Shown one piece after another: positions 25,615-34,156 of a DNA stretch of 64,000 nt; positions within the stretch are counted from its first letter, which is position 1, and each line of letters begins with the position of its first letter. The notes under the pieces are model-generated. The model was given only the letters and a program-made list of their open reading frames with translations. It was not told where the DNA came from and searched no databases. Where the stretch lies: positions 372,001-436,000 of the forward strand of contig CAVVAM010000015.1 in assembly GCA_963746265.1 (NCBI GenBank), read 5' to 3'. The position numbers were made by a program, and so were the translations under genes. This DNA comes from Ilumatobacter sp963746265. Its GTDB lineage: Bacteria > Actinomycetota > Acidimicrobiia > Acidimicrobiales > Ilumatobacteraceae.

Positions 25615-26574
25615 ATGCGCAAGGTGATCATCAGTCGACTGTTGCGGCTCGCAGCCACGCTGCTCGCCGTGACGTTCCTGACGTTCAGCTTGACGTCCCT
25701 CCTCCCCGGGGACCCGGTCAACGCGATCCTCGGCGTCGACTCCAACCAGGACCCCGAGCTCGTCGCCGAGATCCGCGCGGATCTCGGGCTCGACGACCCG
25801 TTCCTCGTGCGCTATGCGACGTGGCTGTGGAACGCCGTCGTGCACTTCGACCTCGGCGAGTCGTACATCAACCGCGGCCAGTCCGTCAGTGACACGATCC
25901 TCGACCGAATACCCGTCACCGGCCAGCTGGCCTTCATGGCCATCATCATGGCGCTGATCATGGCGGTGCCGATCGGCATCCTCGGCGCCTACAAACAGGG
26001 CAAGTGGCAGGACACGGTCAGTTCGGCGGGCGTACAGGTGGCACTGTCGATCCCGAACTTCATCATGGGCATCTTCCTCATCTGGCTGTTCGCCGTGCAG
26101 CTGCAATGGTTGCCGTCGTCGAACTGGAACCGGATCAGCGACAAGGGGCTCGTCGAGAACCTGAAGACCGCGATCCTCCCCGCGAGCGTGCTCGCGATGA
26201 CCCAGATGGCGATCTTCTCCCGCCTGGTGCGCGCCGACATGGTGGCGACCCTCCAGGAGAACTACATCCTGGCGGCCAAGGCCAAGGGCATGAACGACCG
26301 GTTCATCCTCTTCCGCCACGCGCTCCGGCCCAGCTCACTCAGTCTGATGACGATCGTCGGCATCAACTTCGGTGCCCTGCTCGGCGGCACCGTCGTCATC
26401 GAGACCTTGTTCGCCGTCCCCGGGCTCGGGTTCCGGCTCATCAACGCCATCAACCAGCGCGACATCCTCGTCATCCAAGGCATCACGGTGTTCGTCGCTG
26501 CGGTGTACGTCATCATCAACACGGTCGTCGACCTGCTCTACGCGGTCATCGACCCCCGTATCCGGAAGGGCTGA
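25615..26574 (+). CDS. Peptide-type ABC transporter permease (DppB/OppB type)
   Basis: A 319-residue permease with six predicted membrane segments: one N-terminal helix, a large external loop holding DDPFLVRYATWLWN, and five helices. The EAA-like cytoplasmic loop reads ILAAKAKGMNDRFILFRHALRPS, the coupling helix that contacts the ATPases. It pairs with the DppC-type permease that starts 4 nt after its stop. An AGGAGG ribosome-binding site (25603-25608) is placed ideally for ATG 25615. Part of the first D-F-A-B-C importer. Confidence 0.9.
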   Translation: MRKVIISRLLRLAATLLAVTFLTFSLTSLLPGDPVNAILGVDSNQDPELVAEIRADLGLDDPFLVRYATWLWNAVVHFDLGESYINRGQSVSDTILDRIPVTGQLAFMAIIMALIMAVPIGILGAYKQGKWQDTVSSAGVQVALSIPNFIMGIFLIWLFAVQLQWLPSSNWNRISDKGLVENLKTAILPASVLAMTQMAIFSRLVRADMVATLQENYILAAKAKGMNDRFILFRHALRPSSLSLMTIVGINFGALLGGTVVIETLFAVPGLGFRLINAINQRDILVIQGITVFVAAVYVIINTVVDLLYAVIDPRIRKG

Positions 26575-26578
26575 TTCC

Positions 26579-27583
26579 ATGTCGACGACGGAGGCCAATC
26601 CGCACACACCGGATTTTCCGAGAGACCGGATCTCGCAGGTCTCCACCGCGGTCCAACCCGGTTCGGTGTCGATCGGACCGCCCAAACGGGCCAAGCCGCA
26701 CGAGGTCTTCAAGGCCATGCCCCTGCTCGTCAAGATCTCGGCGGTCTGGCTGACCTTCGTCTTCCTCGGCGCGATCTACGCAAAGCTCGACGCCACCGTG
26801 TTCAACGGGGCGCTCCCGCTCCAGGACCCCAACTTCCAGACCAACAACTTCAGCGCCGAAACCGGCGAGTTCGGGACCGGCGAACCACTGGAGGGTTCGT
26901 CGTCCGGCCACTGGCTCGGCACCGACGCGATCGCCCGCGACACGTTCGCCCGCATCCTGCACGGCGGGTGGGTGAGCCTGATCGTCGCCGGCGTCGCGGC
27001 CGCGTTCGGCGTCATCGTCGGCGGTCTGCTCGGTTCGCTCGTCGGCTTCGTGCGCGGTCGGACCGAGACCGTCGTGATGTCGATGATCGATGTGATCCTC
27101 GCCTTCCCGGCACTGATCCTGCTCCTGGCCCTGGTCTCGATCTTCGAGGTTCGCGACCTGTTCCTGATCAGCGCCGTCATCGGCGTGCTGTCGGTTCCGG
27201 CGTACACGCGGGTCTCGCGCGCCAACAGCCTCGCTATCTCGAACCGCGAATTCGTGATGGCAGCGCGTGCGATCGGCACCAGACCGAGAGCGATCCTGTT
27301 CCGAGAGATCATTCCGAACGTGCTCCCGACGCTGATCGCGTATGCGATGGTCGCGTCGGCCTTCGTCATCGTCGTCGAGGGCTCCCTGTCGTTCCTCGGG
27401 CTCAGCGTCCAGCTCCCGACCTCGACGTGGGGGAACATGATCAATCAGGCGCGCGGCGACATCAAGGTCAACGCGATGCAGGTGCTCTGGCCCTCGCTGG
27501 CGCTGTCGCTCACGGTGCTCTCGCTCAACCAGGTCGGCGACTTCTTCCAGAAGCGTGGCTCCGTTCGAGGGTCGGCGCTCTGA
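26579..27583 (+). CDS. Peptide-type ABC transporter permease (DppC/OppC type)
   Basis: A 334-residue permease. After an N-terminal cytoplasmic stretch of about 50 residues comes the first helix (LVKISAVWLTFVFLGAIY), a long external loop with the GHWLGTDAIARDTFARI signature of DppC proteins, and then the permease core with the coupling loop EFVMAARAIGTRPRAILFREIIPN. It is the last gene of the first importer unit. It lies 4 nt after the partner permease stop. A 265-nt gap before the second importer contains a possible promoter. Confidence 0.9.
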   Translation: MSTTEANPHTPDFPRDRISQVSTAVQPGSVSIGPPKRAKPHEVFKAMPLLVKISAVWLTFVFLGAIYAKLDATVFNGALPLQDPNFQTNNFSAETGEFGTGEPLEGSSSGHWLGTDAIARDTFARILHGGWVSLIVAGVAAAFGVIVGGLLGSLVGFVRGRTETVVMSMIDVILAFPALILLLALVSIFEVRDLFLISAVIGVLSVPAYTRVSRANSLAISNREFVMAARAIGTRPRAILFREIIPNVLPTLIAYAMVASAFVIVVEGSLSFLGLSVQLPTSTWGNMINQARGDIKVNAMQVLWPSLALSLTVLSLNQVGDFFQKRGSVRGSAL

Positions 27584-27802
27584 CCGTTTCGGGCGCTACC
27601 GACCGCCTGCCATCGGCACGGAACCGTCGGCACGCCGCACGTTCCTCGACGAGGTGGATTCGGGGTGGCACGAGTCAGGGTTCGACGCATCGATCCTGGT
27701 GGAACACGCATCACCAGATGCCCGCGGGGGACATCGATCAGGACCGGTCGGAAGATGTCCCGCATGGGTGCCAGAACCCTGGTGTCACCCGCGCAATGCG
27801 GC

Positions 27803-27808
27803 TATGGT
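27803..27808 (+). promoter_or_regulatory. Possible -10 hexamer TATGGT before the second importer operon
   Basis: TATGGT lies 40 nt before the chosen GTG. It suggests that the second importer has its own promoter, though a clear -35 is not evident. Confidence 0.3.
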
Positions 27809-27848
27809 TGCCGCCCATGCTGCAGACCTCCGGCTCGCGGGTGAGCCG

Positions 27849-28841
27849 GTGAGTACACCCGTGCTGAAGGTCACCGACCTCAAGACCGAGTTCGACACGC
27901 CCGACGGCGTCGTGCATGCCGTGAACGGCGTCAGCTTCGAGGTGCGGCCGGGCGAGTTCCTCGGCGTGGTCGGCGAGAGCGGCTCGGGCAAGAGCGTCAC
28001 GATGATGTCGTTGCTGCGGCTGATCCCGATGCCGCCGGGACGAATCGTCAGTGGAGCGGCCGAGTTCGACGACCAAGACCTCCTGGCGGTCGAGGCCGAC
28101 GATCTGCGCAGGGTCCGGGGCGGCAAGATCGGGTTCATCTTCCAAGACCCGATGACGTCGTTGAATCCGGTCCTGACGATCGGCAACCAGCTCACCGAGC
28201 CGTTGAAGTTGCATCTGCGCTGCGACAAGAAGACCGCCAACGAGACGGCCGCCAACCTGCTGACCATGGTCGGCCTCCCGGATGCCAAGCAACGACTCAA
28301 GTCGTATCCGCACGAGTTGTCCGGCGGCATGCGCCAGCGTGTGATGATCGCGATCGCGCTCGCTTGCTCACCCCAGCTCCTGATCGCCGACGAACCCACC
28401 ACTGCGCTCGACGTCACGGTGCAGGCGCAGATCATCGACATCGTGCAGAACCTTCGTGATCAGCTCGGCACCGCTATGATCTGGATCACGCACGATCTGG
28501 GTGTCATCGCCGGTCTCGCCGATCGGGTGCTCGTGATGTACGGCGGCGCCATCGTCGAGCAGGCCCCCGTGGCCGACGTCTACCAGAAACCGAAGCATCC
28601 CTACACCCAGGGCCTCTTGAACTCGGTGCCGCGCCTCGATCAGAAGGGCTCATCGCTCGAGAGCATCAAGGGCTCACCACCCAACATGTACGCGGCGCCG
28701 ACCGGCTGCACGTTTGCACCCCGGTGCCCGTACGCCTTCTCACGCTGCCGGGACGAGGTTCCGCAGCTCGTCGCGGTCGATGATGACCACTACGTGGCGT
28801 GCTGGTGGGACACGGAAACCGAGACTCCACGCGATGTCTGA
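27849..28841 (+). CDS. Peptide ABC transporter ATP-binding protein (second DppD type)
   Basis: A 330-residue ABC ATPase. Walker A GESGSGKS (42-49), Q-loop FQDPMTSLNP, signature SGGMRQR, Walker B LLIADEPTTALD, H-loop ITHDLG, and the C-terminal CTFAPRCPYAFSRC cysteine segment typical of the oligopeptide subfamily. The GTG start gives the usual family N-terminus (PVLKVTDLKTEF); an upstream in-frame ATG at 27804 would add 15 residues. Its 3' end overlaps the next ATPase gene by 8 bp. This is the first gene of the second D-F-A-B-C importer. Confidence 0.9.
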   Translation: MSTPVLKVTDLKTEFDTPDGVVHAVNGVSFEVRPGEFLGVVGESGSGKSVTMMSLLRLIPMPPGRIVSGAAEFDDQDLLAVEADDLRRVRGGKIGFIFQDPMTSLNPVLTIGNQLTEPLKLHLRCDKKTANETAANLLTMVGLPDAKQRLKSYPHELSGGMRQRVMIAIALACSPQLLIADEPTTALDVTVQAQIIDIVQNLRDQLGTAMIWITHDLGVIAGLADRVLVMYGGAIVEQAPVADVYQKPKHPYTQGLLNSVPRLDQKGSSLESIKGSPPNMYAAPTGCTFAPRCPYAFSRCRDEVPQLVAVDDDHYVACWWDTETETPRDV

Positions 28842-29862
28842 GGTCGCGAACGCACCGGAGGCGCCCACCTCGGCACCCGCCGACGTCCTGGTGTCCGTCA
28901 AGGGTCTCAAGAAGCACTTCCCGATCATGAAGGGCGTGTTCCGCCGGCAAGTGGGTGCGGTTCGCGCCGTCGACGGCGTCACGTTCGACATCGTCCGCGG
29001 GGAGACACTCGGACTGGTGGGCGAAAGTGGCTCCGGAAAGTCCACCGCCGGTCGAACGGTGCTCCGGCTCGAAATACCCACCGAGGGTACGATCACGTTC
29101 GACGGCACCGACCTGAGCACGCTCTCGACTTCGAAGTTGCGCAAGATTCGGCCGCGGATGCAGATGGTCTTCCAGAATCCGCATTCGTCGCTCAACCCAC
29201 GGATGACCGTGGCGTCGATCATCGGCGAACCGCTCGTCGAGCACGGCGCGGGCAGCAAGCAGGACCGCAAGGACCGCATCGGGGACCTCCTGACGATGGT
29301 CGGTCTCGACCCGAGCCACGCCAACCGGTACCCGCACGAGTTCTCCGGCGGTCAGCGGCAGCGCATCGGCATCGCCCGAGCGATCGCACTCGACCCCGAG
29401 TTCATCGTGTGCGACGAACCCATCGCGGCGCTCGACGTGTCGATCCAGGCCCAAGTCGTCAACCTGCTCGAACGGCTGCAGGAAGAGCTCGGGCTCGCCT
29501 ACCTGTTCATCTCTCACGACATGAGCATGGTGCGCCACATCGCAGACCGGGTCGCCGTCATGTATCTCGGCCGGATCGTCGAGATGGCACCGGTCGACGA
29601 GCTCTACGAACACCCGAAACACCCGTACACGAGGGCGCTGCACTCGGCGGTTCCGGTACCCGATCCGGTCGTCGAGAGCCAGCGGGTCCGCGTGATCCTC
29701 GAGGGCGACATTCCGAGCCCGGCGAATCCGCCGAGCGGATGTCCGTTCCACACCCGTTGCCCCGTCGCCAGGGAGCGTTGCGTGAGCGACGTCCCCGAAC
29801 AGCGCGAGCTCGCGCCAGGGCACTGGGTCGCATGCCATTTCGCCGACGAGCCTGGATGGTGA
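28834..29862 (+). CDS. Peptide ABC transporter ATP-binding protein (second DppF type)
   Basis: A 342-residue ABC ATPase. It has the DppF-specific insertion KKHFPIMKGVFRRQVGAVRAV before Walker A GESGSGKS (63-70), then signature FSGGQRQR, Walker B FIVCDEPIAALD, H-loop ISHDMS, and CPFHTRCPVARERC at the C-terminus. The start overlaps the upstream gene by 8 bp, so the two ATPases are translationally coupled. Compared with the first importer's OppF, its signature is the standard GGQRQR. Confidence 0.9.
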   Translation: MSEVANAPEAPTSAPADVLVSVKGLKKHFPIMKGVFRRQVGAVRAVDGVTFDIVRGETLGLVGESGSGKSTAGRTVLRLEIPTEGTITFDGTDLSTLSTSKLRKIRPRMQMVFQNPHSSLNPRMTVASIIGEPLVEHGAGSKQDRKDRIGDLLTMVGLDPSHANRYPHEFSGGQRQRIGIARAIALDPEFIVCDEPIAALDVSIQAQVVNLLERLQEELGLAYLFISHDMSMVRHIADRVAVMYLGRIVEMAPVDELYEHPKHPYTRALHSAVPVPDPVVESQRVRVILEGDIPSPANPPSGCPFHTRCPVARERCVSDVPEQRELAPGHWVACHFADEPGW

Positions 29863-29871
29863 CACCAGATG

Positions 29872-29881
29872 GTGACGTCAC
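29872..29881. promoter_or_regulatory. Palindrome GTGACGTCAC upstream of the second binding protein
   Basis: A perfect 10-bp palindrome about 100 nt before ATG 29980, with a near copy upstream of the first binding protein. Confidence 0.4.
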
Positions 29882-29919
29882 TGAAACGCAGGCCACTCGC
29901 ACACTCGTCAGCCAACACC

Positions 29920-29925
29920 TAGGAT
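29920..29925 (+). promoter_or_regulatory. Possible -10 hexamer TAGGAT before the second binding protein
   Basis: TAGGAT lies 54 nt before ATG 29980, downstream of the GTGACGTCAC palindrome. It suggests separate transcription of the binding protein and permeases. Confidence 0.35.
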
Positions 29926-29979
29926 GACGACAACGACGCCGGTCGACCCGACCGGCCCGGGGGAGGGAGAATCCACCTA

Positions 29980-31833
29980 ATGAAAGCAAGCAAATTCTTC
30001 GCAGCAGCCGCTGCACTGGCGCTCGTCGCCGGCGCATGCGGCGGTGACGACGACGACGGAGGAGGCGGCAGCGAGAGCACCGCCGAAGCCACGGCCGAGG
30101 GCACCGCCGAAGCCACGGCCGAGGAGACCGCCGAAGCCACGGCCGAGGAGACCGCCGAAGCCACGGCCGAGGAGACCGCCGAAGAGACCGGTGGCGGAGA
30201 GTCCACGGCCGGCCAGGGCGGCGACCTGATCCTGCTCCAGTGGCAGGCTCCGTCGCAGGCGAACGCGCTGCTGTCGTCGGGTACCAAGGACCTGCTCGCC
30301 GGTTCGCTCGTCAACGAGGGGCTCGCCGAGTTCGCTCCCGACGGCTCGATCGTTCCGGCGCTTGCCGCGTCGATCCCGAGCTCGGGCGATGGCATCTCCG
30401 ACGATCTGACCCAGATCACCTGGACCTTGCGTGACGACATCGTCTGGTCGGACGGTTCACCGTTCACTTCCGCCGACGTCGTGTTCACGTACGAGTACTG
30501 CACCAATGAGGAGACCGGTTGCTCGAACGAGGCGTTCGGTGACGTCGCCAGCGTCGTCGCCGACGACGACTACAGCGTGACGATCACGTTCAACGAGCCC
30601 AAGCCGTACCCGTTCGTCCCGTTCGTCGGCTACACGAGCCCCGTCATCCAGGCCGCTCAGTTCGCGGACTGTGTCGGTGCTGCGGCGAAGTCCTGTTCCG
30701 ACCAGAACTTCGCTCCGATCGGCACGGGCCCGTACATGATCACCGAGCTGCGTCCGGAGGACACGGTCACGGCCGTCGCCAACCCGAACTACCGCGGCGC
30801 GGCAGAGGGCAAGCCGTTCTTCGGCAGCCTGACGATCAAGGGTGGCGGCGACGCCGAGGCAGCCGCACGTTCCGTGCTCGAGGTCGGCGACGCCGACTAC
30901 GGCTGGAACCTGCAGGTGGCACCCGAGATCCTCGCTTCGATGGAGGCGACCGGCATCGGCCGGCTGGCTTCGGGGTTCGCCTCGAACGTCGAGCACATCC
31001 TGCTCAACCAGACCGATCCGTTCGCCGATCCGCCGTCGGAGGGAACACCGCATCCGCTGTTCGTCGACAACCCCGATCTGCACGACGCGCTCTCGCTCGC
31101 GATCAACCGCGATGAGCTCGTTGCGGTGGGCTACGGCCCGACGGGCGCTCCGACCTGCAACATGTGGCCGGTGGGCGACGAAGCCAGCACCAACCTCGAT
31201 GCCTGCCTCACGCAGGACATCGATGCTGCGAACGCGCTGCTCGACGGTCTCGGCTACCTGGACACCGACGGTGACGGCGTGCGCGAGGCAGAGGGCTTCG
31301 GCCCGCTCGAGTTCGACTACGTGACGTCGACCAACGCGGTGCGCCAGAGCAACCAGGAGCTCATCGCGAGCTACTGGGATCAGATCGGCGTGAAGGCCAA
31401 CATGAAGAACGAGGACGCGAGCCTCTTCTTCGACGGCACCTGCGCCAGCGACGCCTGCATCTGGAAGTTCTTCACCCCGATGCAGATGTTCACCAACGGC
31501 TCCACCGGCCCTGACGCAGGTAGCTACCTGAAGGGCTTCAAGAGCGATCAGATCCCGACGTCGGCGACCAGCTGGGGTGGCGAGAACATCGTCCGGATCA
31601 ACAACGCCGAGTTGGATGCCGCCATCGACGCGTTGGCGGCCGCTCCCCTCGACGACCCGGCTCGCACCGACCTGATCATCCAGGTCAACGACATCATCTC
31701 GTCGCAGGCCATCATTCCGCTGATCTACCGTGCCAGCGCTTCGGCGTTCTCGAACACCATCGAGGGTGTCGGCGACCTGAACGGTTGGGACAGCGAGTAC
31801 TGGAACATCGAGGACTGGACCCGCGCGGGCTGA
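29980..31833 (+). CDS. Extracellular solute-binding lipoprotein, family 5 (second importer)
   Basis: A 617-residue lipoprotein with signal peptide and lipobox ending at Cys20 (LVAGAC). It is followed by a GGDDDD cluster and an alanine/threonine/glutamate linker made of four 8-residue repeats (EATAE(E/G)TA). The binding domain has family 5 features: IVPALAASIPSSGDG, ITWTLRDDIVWSDGSPFTSADVVF, IGTGPYMITELRPEDTV and AINRDELVAVGYG. The four cysteines near residues 172-234 may form disulfides. Ligand unknown. It is transcribed ahead of two permeases, and a strong hairpin separates it from them. Confidence 0.9.
   Translation: MKASKFFAAAAALALVAGACGGDDDDGGGGSESTAEATAEGTAEATAEETAEATAEETAEATAEETAEETGGGESTAGQGGDLILLQWQAPSQANALLSSGTKDLLAGSLVNEGLAEFAPDGSIVPALAASIPSSGDGISDDLTQITWTLRDDIVWSDGSPFTSADVVFTYEYCTNEETGCSNEAFGDVASVVADDDYSVTITFNEPKPYPFVPFVGYTSPVIQAAQFADCVGAAAKSCSDQNFAPIGTGPYMITELRPEDTVTAVANPNYRGAAEGKPFFGSLTIKGGGDAEAAARSVLEVGDADYGWNLQVAPEILASMEATGIGRLASGFASNVEHILLNQTDPFADPPSEGTPHPLFVDNPDLHDALSLAINRDELVAVGYGPTGAPTCNMWPVGDEASTNLDACLTQDIDAANALLDGLGYLDTDGDGVREAEGFGPLEFDYVTSTNAVRQSNQELIASYWDQIGVKANMKNEDASLFFDGTCASDACIWKFFTPMQMFTNGSTGPDAGSYLKGFKSDQIPTSATSWGGENIVRINNAELDAAIDALAAAPLDDPARTDLIIQVNDIISSQAIIPLIYRASASAFSNTIEGVGDLNGWDSEYWNIEDWTRAG
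30085..30180 (+). repeat. Four 24-bp tandem repeats encoding an EATAEETA linker
   Basis: Four successive 24-bp units start with GAAGCCACGGCCGAG; the first differs slightly. They encode a flexible, acidic tether between the lipid anchor and the binding domain. Unit number probably varies between strains. Confidence 0.85.
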
Positions 31834-31850
31834 TCTCTCGATGACGTGAA

Positions 31851-31881
31851 GGTGGTGGGGGCCCACGCGGCCCCCACCACC
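31851..31881 (+). other. Strong 13-bp hairpin between binding-protein and permease genes
   Basis: GGTGGTGGGGGCC (31851-31863) and GGCCCCCACCACC (31869-31881) are perfect complements with a 5-nt loop CACGC. It begins 17 nt after the binding-protein stop. There is no T-run, so it may protect the upstream mRNA end or reduce read-through to the permeases, giving more binding protein than permease. Confidence 0.75.
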
Positions 31882-31903
31882 TGATCGATCGAAGTGGGGA
31901 ACT

Positions 31904-32923
31904 ATGGGGCTGTACGTCATTCGCAGGTTGTTGCTGGCGATTCCGACACTGCTGGTCATCAGCCTGGTCGTCTTCGCCATCCTCGATCTTGCCCCGGGCG
32001 ACCCCACCAGTCAGCTTCCGCTCACGATTCCGGCCGAGATCCGCGAGCAGATCCGCGAATCGCTCGGCTTCAACGATCCGTTCTTCGTGCGCTGGTGGAA
32101 CTGGAACAAGTTGATGGTGATCAACGAACCGATCCACGCGTTCGAATCGATCACCAACACGTGCATCGGCGATTGTGAGAGCCGCGAGCGCATCATCTCG
32201 TGGAGCTCCCGCTCACCTGCGATGGACACGATCTACGAGCGGCTTCCCCAGACGCTGTGGGTTCTCGGTCTCGGGTTGGTCTTCGGTGTGCTGATCGCCG
32301 TGCCGATCGGCACGCTGCAGGCGTACAAGCAGTACTCGTGGTTCGACAATCTCGGCACCGTGGTGACGCTGCTCGGCTACTCCGTCCCCGTGTTCGTCAT
32401 CGGGCCACTCTTCATCTATGTCTTCTCCGTCCGACTCGGGTGGTTACCCACCTTCTACACGACCACTCACAACGTGCAGTGGACGAGCTGGAGCAGTATC
32501 TGGTTCCAGATCAAACAGCTGCTGATGCCCGTCGCGGTGCTCACGTTGTTCAACGCAGCCTCGTTCGGTCGATTCGCGCGCGGTTCGGTACTTGAGAACC
32601 TCAACGAGCAGTACGTCCGCACCGCTCGATCCAAGGGCGTTCGCGAGCGCACGGTGCTGACCAAGCACGTGCTCCGCAACAGCCTGATCCCTGTCGTCAC
32701 CCTCTTGGCGTTGTCGATCCCGGGCATCTTCGGCGGCGCCATCATCACCGAGAACATCTTCCGGATCAACGGCCTCGGACAGCTACTCCTGGTCTCGATC
32801 GGCCAGAACGATCTCCCGATGGTGCAGTCGCTGGTGTTCATCTTCGCAGTGCTGACCGTCATGTTCAACATCGTCGCCGACATTCTGTACGGCTTCCTCG
32901 ACCCACGGATTCGCTATGACTGA
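31904..32923 (+). CDS. Peptide-type ABC transporter permease (second DppB/OppB type)
   Basis: A 339-residue permease. N-terminal helix LLLAIPTLLVISLVVFAIL, a large external loop including the FNDPFFVRWWNWN element and an insertion with two cysteines (NTCIGDCESRE), then five helices. The coupling loop is YVRTARSKGVRERTVLTKHVLRNS. A weak GTGGGGA ribosome-binding site precedes the ATG. Its stop overlaps the next permease by 8 bp. Confidence 0.9.
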   Translation: MGLYVIRRLLLAIPTLLVISLVVFAILDLAPGDPTSQLPLTIPAEIREQIRESLGFNDPFFVRWWNWNKLMVINEPIHAFESITNTCIGDCESRERIISWSSRSPAMDTIYERLPQTLWVLGLGLVFGVLIAVPIGTLQAYKQYSWFDNLGTVVTLLGYSVPVFVIGPLFIYVFSVRLGWLPTFYTTTHNVQWTSWSSIWFQIKQLLMPVAVLTLFNAASFGRFARGSVLENLNEQYVRTARSKGVRERTVLTKHVLRNSLIPVVTLLALSIPGIFGGAIITENIFRINGLGQLLLVSIGQNDLPMVQSLVFIFAVLTVMFNIVADILYGFLDPRIRYD

Positions 32924-33908
32924 GATCACCGACGACCCGGCCGCCAACGCCACAGCACACACGAGCTTCGACGGCGCGCTCGATGGTGGCGACCTCCTCT
33001 CCGGCGGGCTCGACATCGAACTCCGTGAGTTCCGGTCGCTGCGGGGCGACGTCTGGCGCCAGTTCCGGCGACACCGGGGAGCGCTCGCCGGCATGGTGAT
33101 CCTGGTGGTGATCGTCTTCGGGTGCTTCATCGGGCCGATCCTTCTGCCCTTCGACACCTCCGCTCCGAACGTCACCAACGCCAACCGCTCGCCAGGCTGG
33201 CCGCACATCTGGGGCACCGACAACCTCGGCCGCGATGCGTTCGCTCGAGCCTTGGTCGGCGGCCGTATCTCGCTCCTGGTGGGTTTCGTGGCCATGTTCG
33301 TCTCGATCATCGTCGGTGTCCTGATCGGAGTGCTCGCCGGATTCTTCCGGCGCATCGACGGGCCGCTGATGCGCTTCACCGACCTCTTCCTGTCGCTGCC
33401 GCTGCTGCCCGTGCTCCTCGTCGTGGTCGTGCTGTTCCGTGACCCGGTCCAGGATTCGCTCGGCGACGGCCTCGGCATCTTCGTACTGATGGTGTTCATC
33501 ATCGGCATCACGAGTTGGATGCAGACCGCCCGCATCGTGCGCGGCGAAGTGCTCGCCATCAAAGAGCAGGAGTTCATCCTCGCGAGCCGAAGCATCGGCA
33601 CCCGATCCCGCCGGATCATCGTGCAACACATCGTGCCGAACGTGCTCAGCCCGGTGATCGTGGCGGCGTCGCTCGGGATCGCCGTCGCGATCCTCACCGA
33701 GTCCGCGGTGTCGTTCCTCGGTCTCGGCTTCCCACTCGAATATCCGACCTGGGGTCGGCTGCTCAACGAGGCCAAGGATCGCATCTCGCTGAACATCTGG
33801 CTCGTACTCGGGCCGGGCCTGCTGCTGTCGATGACCGTGATGAGCGTCAACCTGATCGGTGACGGTCTCCGCGACGCCCTCGATCCGCAGACACGATCCA
33901 AGGGCTGA
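32916..33908 (+). CDS. Peptide-type ABC transporter permease (second DppC/OppC type)
   Basis: A 330-residue permease. It has a cytoplasmic N-terminus of about 50 residues, a first helix (GMVILVVIVFGCFIGPILL), the DppC signature WGTDNLGRDAFARAL, and the coupling loop EFILASRSIGTRSRRIIVQHIVPN. It overlaps the partner permease by 8 bp and ends the second importer unit. Confidence 0.9.
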   Translation: MTEITDDPAANATAHTSFDGALDGGDLLSGGLDIELREFRSLRGDVWRQFRRHRGALAGMVILVVIVFGCFIGPILLPFDTSAPNVTNANRSPGWPHIWGTDNLGRDAFARALVGGRISLLVGFVAMFVSIIVGVLIGVLAGFFRRIDGPLMRFTDLFLSLPLLPVLLVVVVLFRDPVQDSLGDGLGIFVLMVFIIGITSWMQTARIVRGEVLAIKEQEFILASRSIGTRSRRIIVQHIVPNVLSPVIVAASLGIAVAILTESAVSFLGLGFPLEYPTWGRLLNEAKDRISLNIWLVLGPGLLLSMTVMSVNLIGDGLRDALDPQTRSKG

Positions 33909-33911
33909 TCG

Positions 33912-33957
33912 CTCCCCGTCACTCGCTCGGCTTCGCCTCACTCCGTTCCTCGGGGAG
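33912..33957 (+). terminator. Possible hairpin after the second importer operon
   Basis: CTCCCCG (33912-33918) is complementary to CGGGGAG (33951-33957) just after the last permease stop. The loop is long (32 nt) and no T-run follows, so this is weak. The remaining bases up to 34156 show no gene. Confidence 0.25.
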
Positions 33958-34144
33958 AGCCGCCGACTGACCACCGCACGTGGGAACCGGGCACGACTTC
34001 GTCGCACCCGGGAGCGGACCCGTCCTCGCGCCGGACGGGTCGAGGGAGCGAAGGAGAACGGACTCCGTCCGACCGTTGCCCACGGGTCGTCCTGCAGACG
34101 ACCGGAACGTGCGATCGACAGTGGCCGGCGGCGCAGCCGCGTGC

Positions 34145-34150
34145 AACACT
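34145..34150 (+). promoter_or_regulatory. Extended -10 (TGC AACACT) of a leaderless promoter
   Basis: AACACT preceded by TGC ends exactly 6 nt before the GTG at 34157; it supports this start over in-frame codons further upstream. Confidence 0.4.
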
Positions 34151-34156
34151 TCGTTC

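Noticed and set aside
27584..27848. Short open frames in the gap between the two importers
   Set aside because: No ribosome-binding site or domain; the frame merely continues upstream of the second DppD start.
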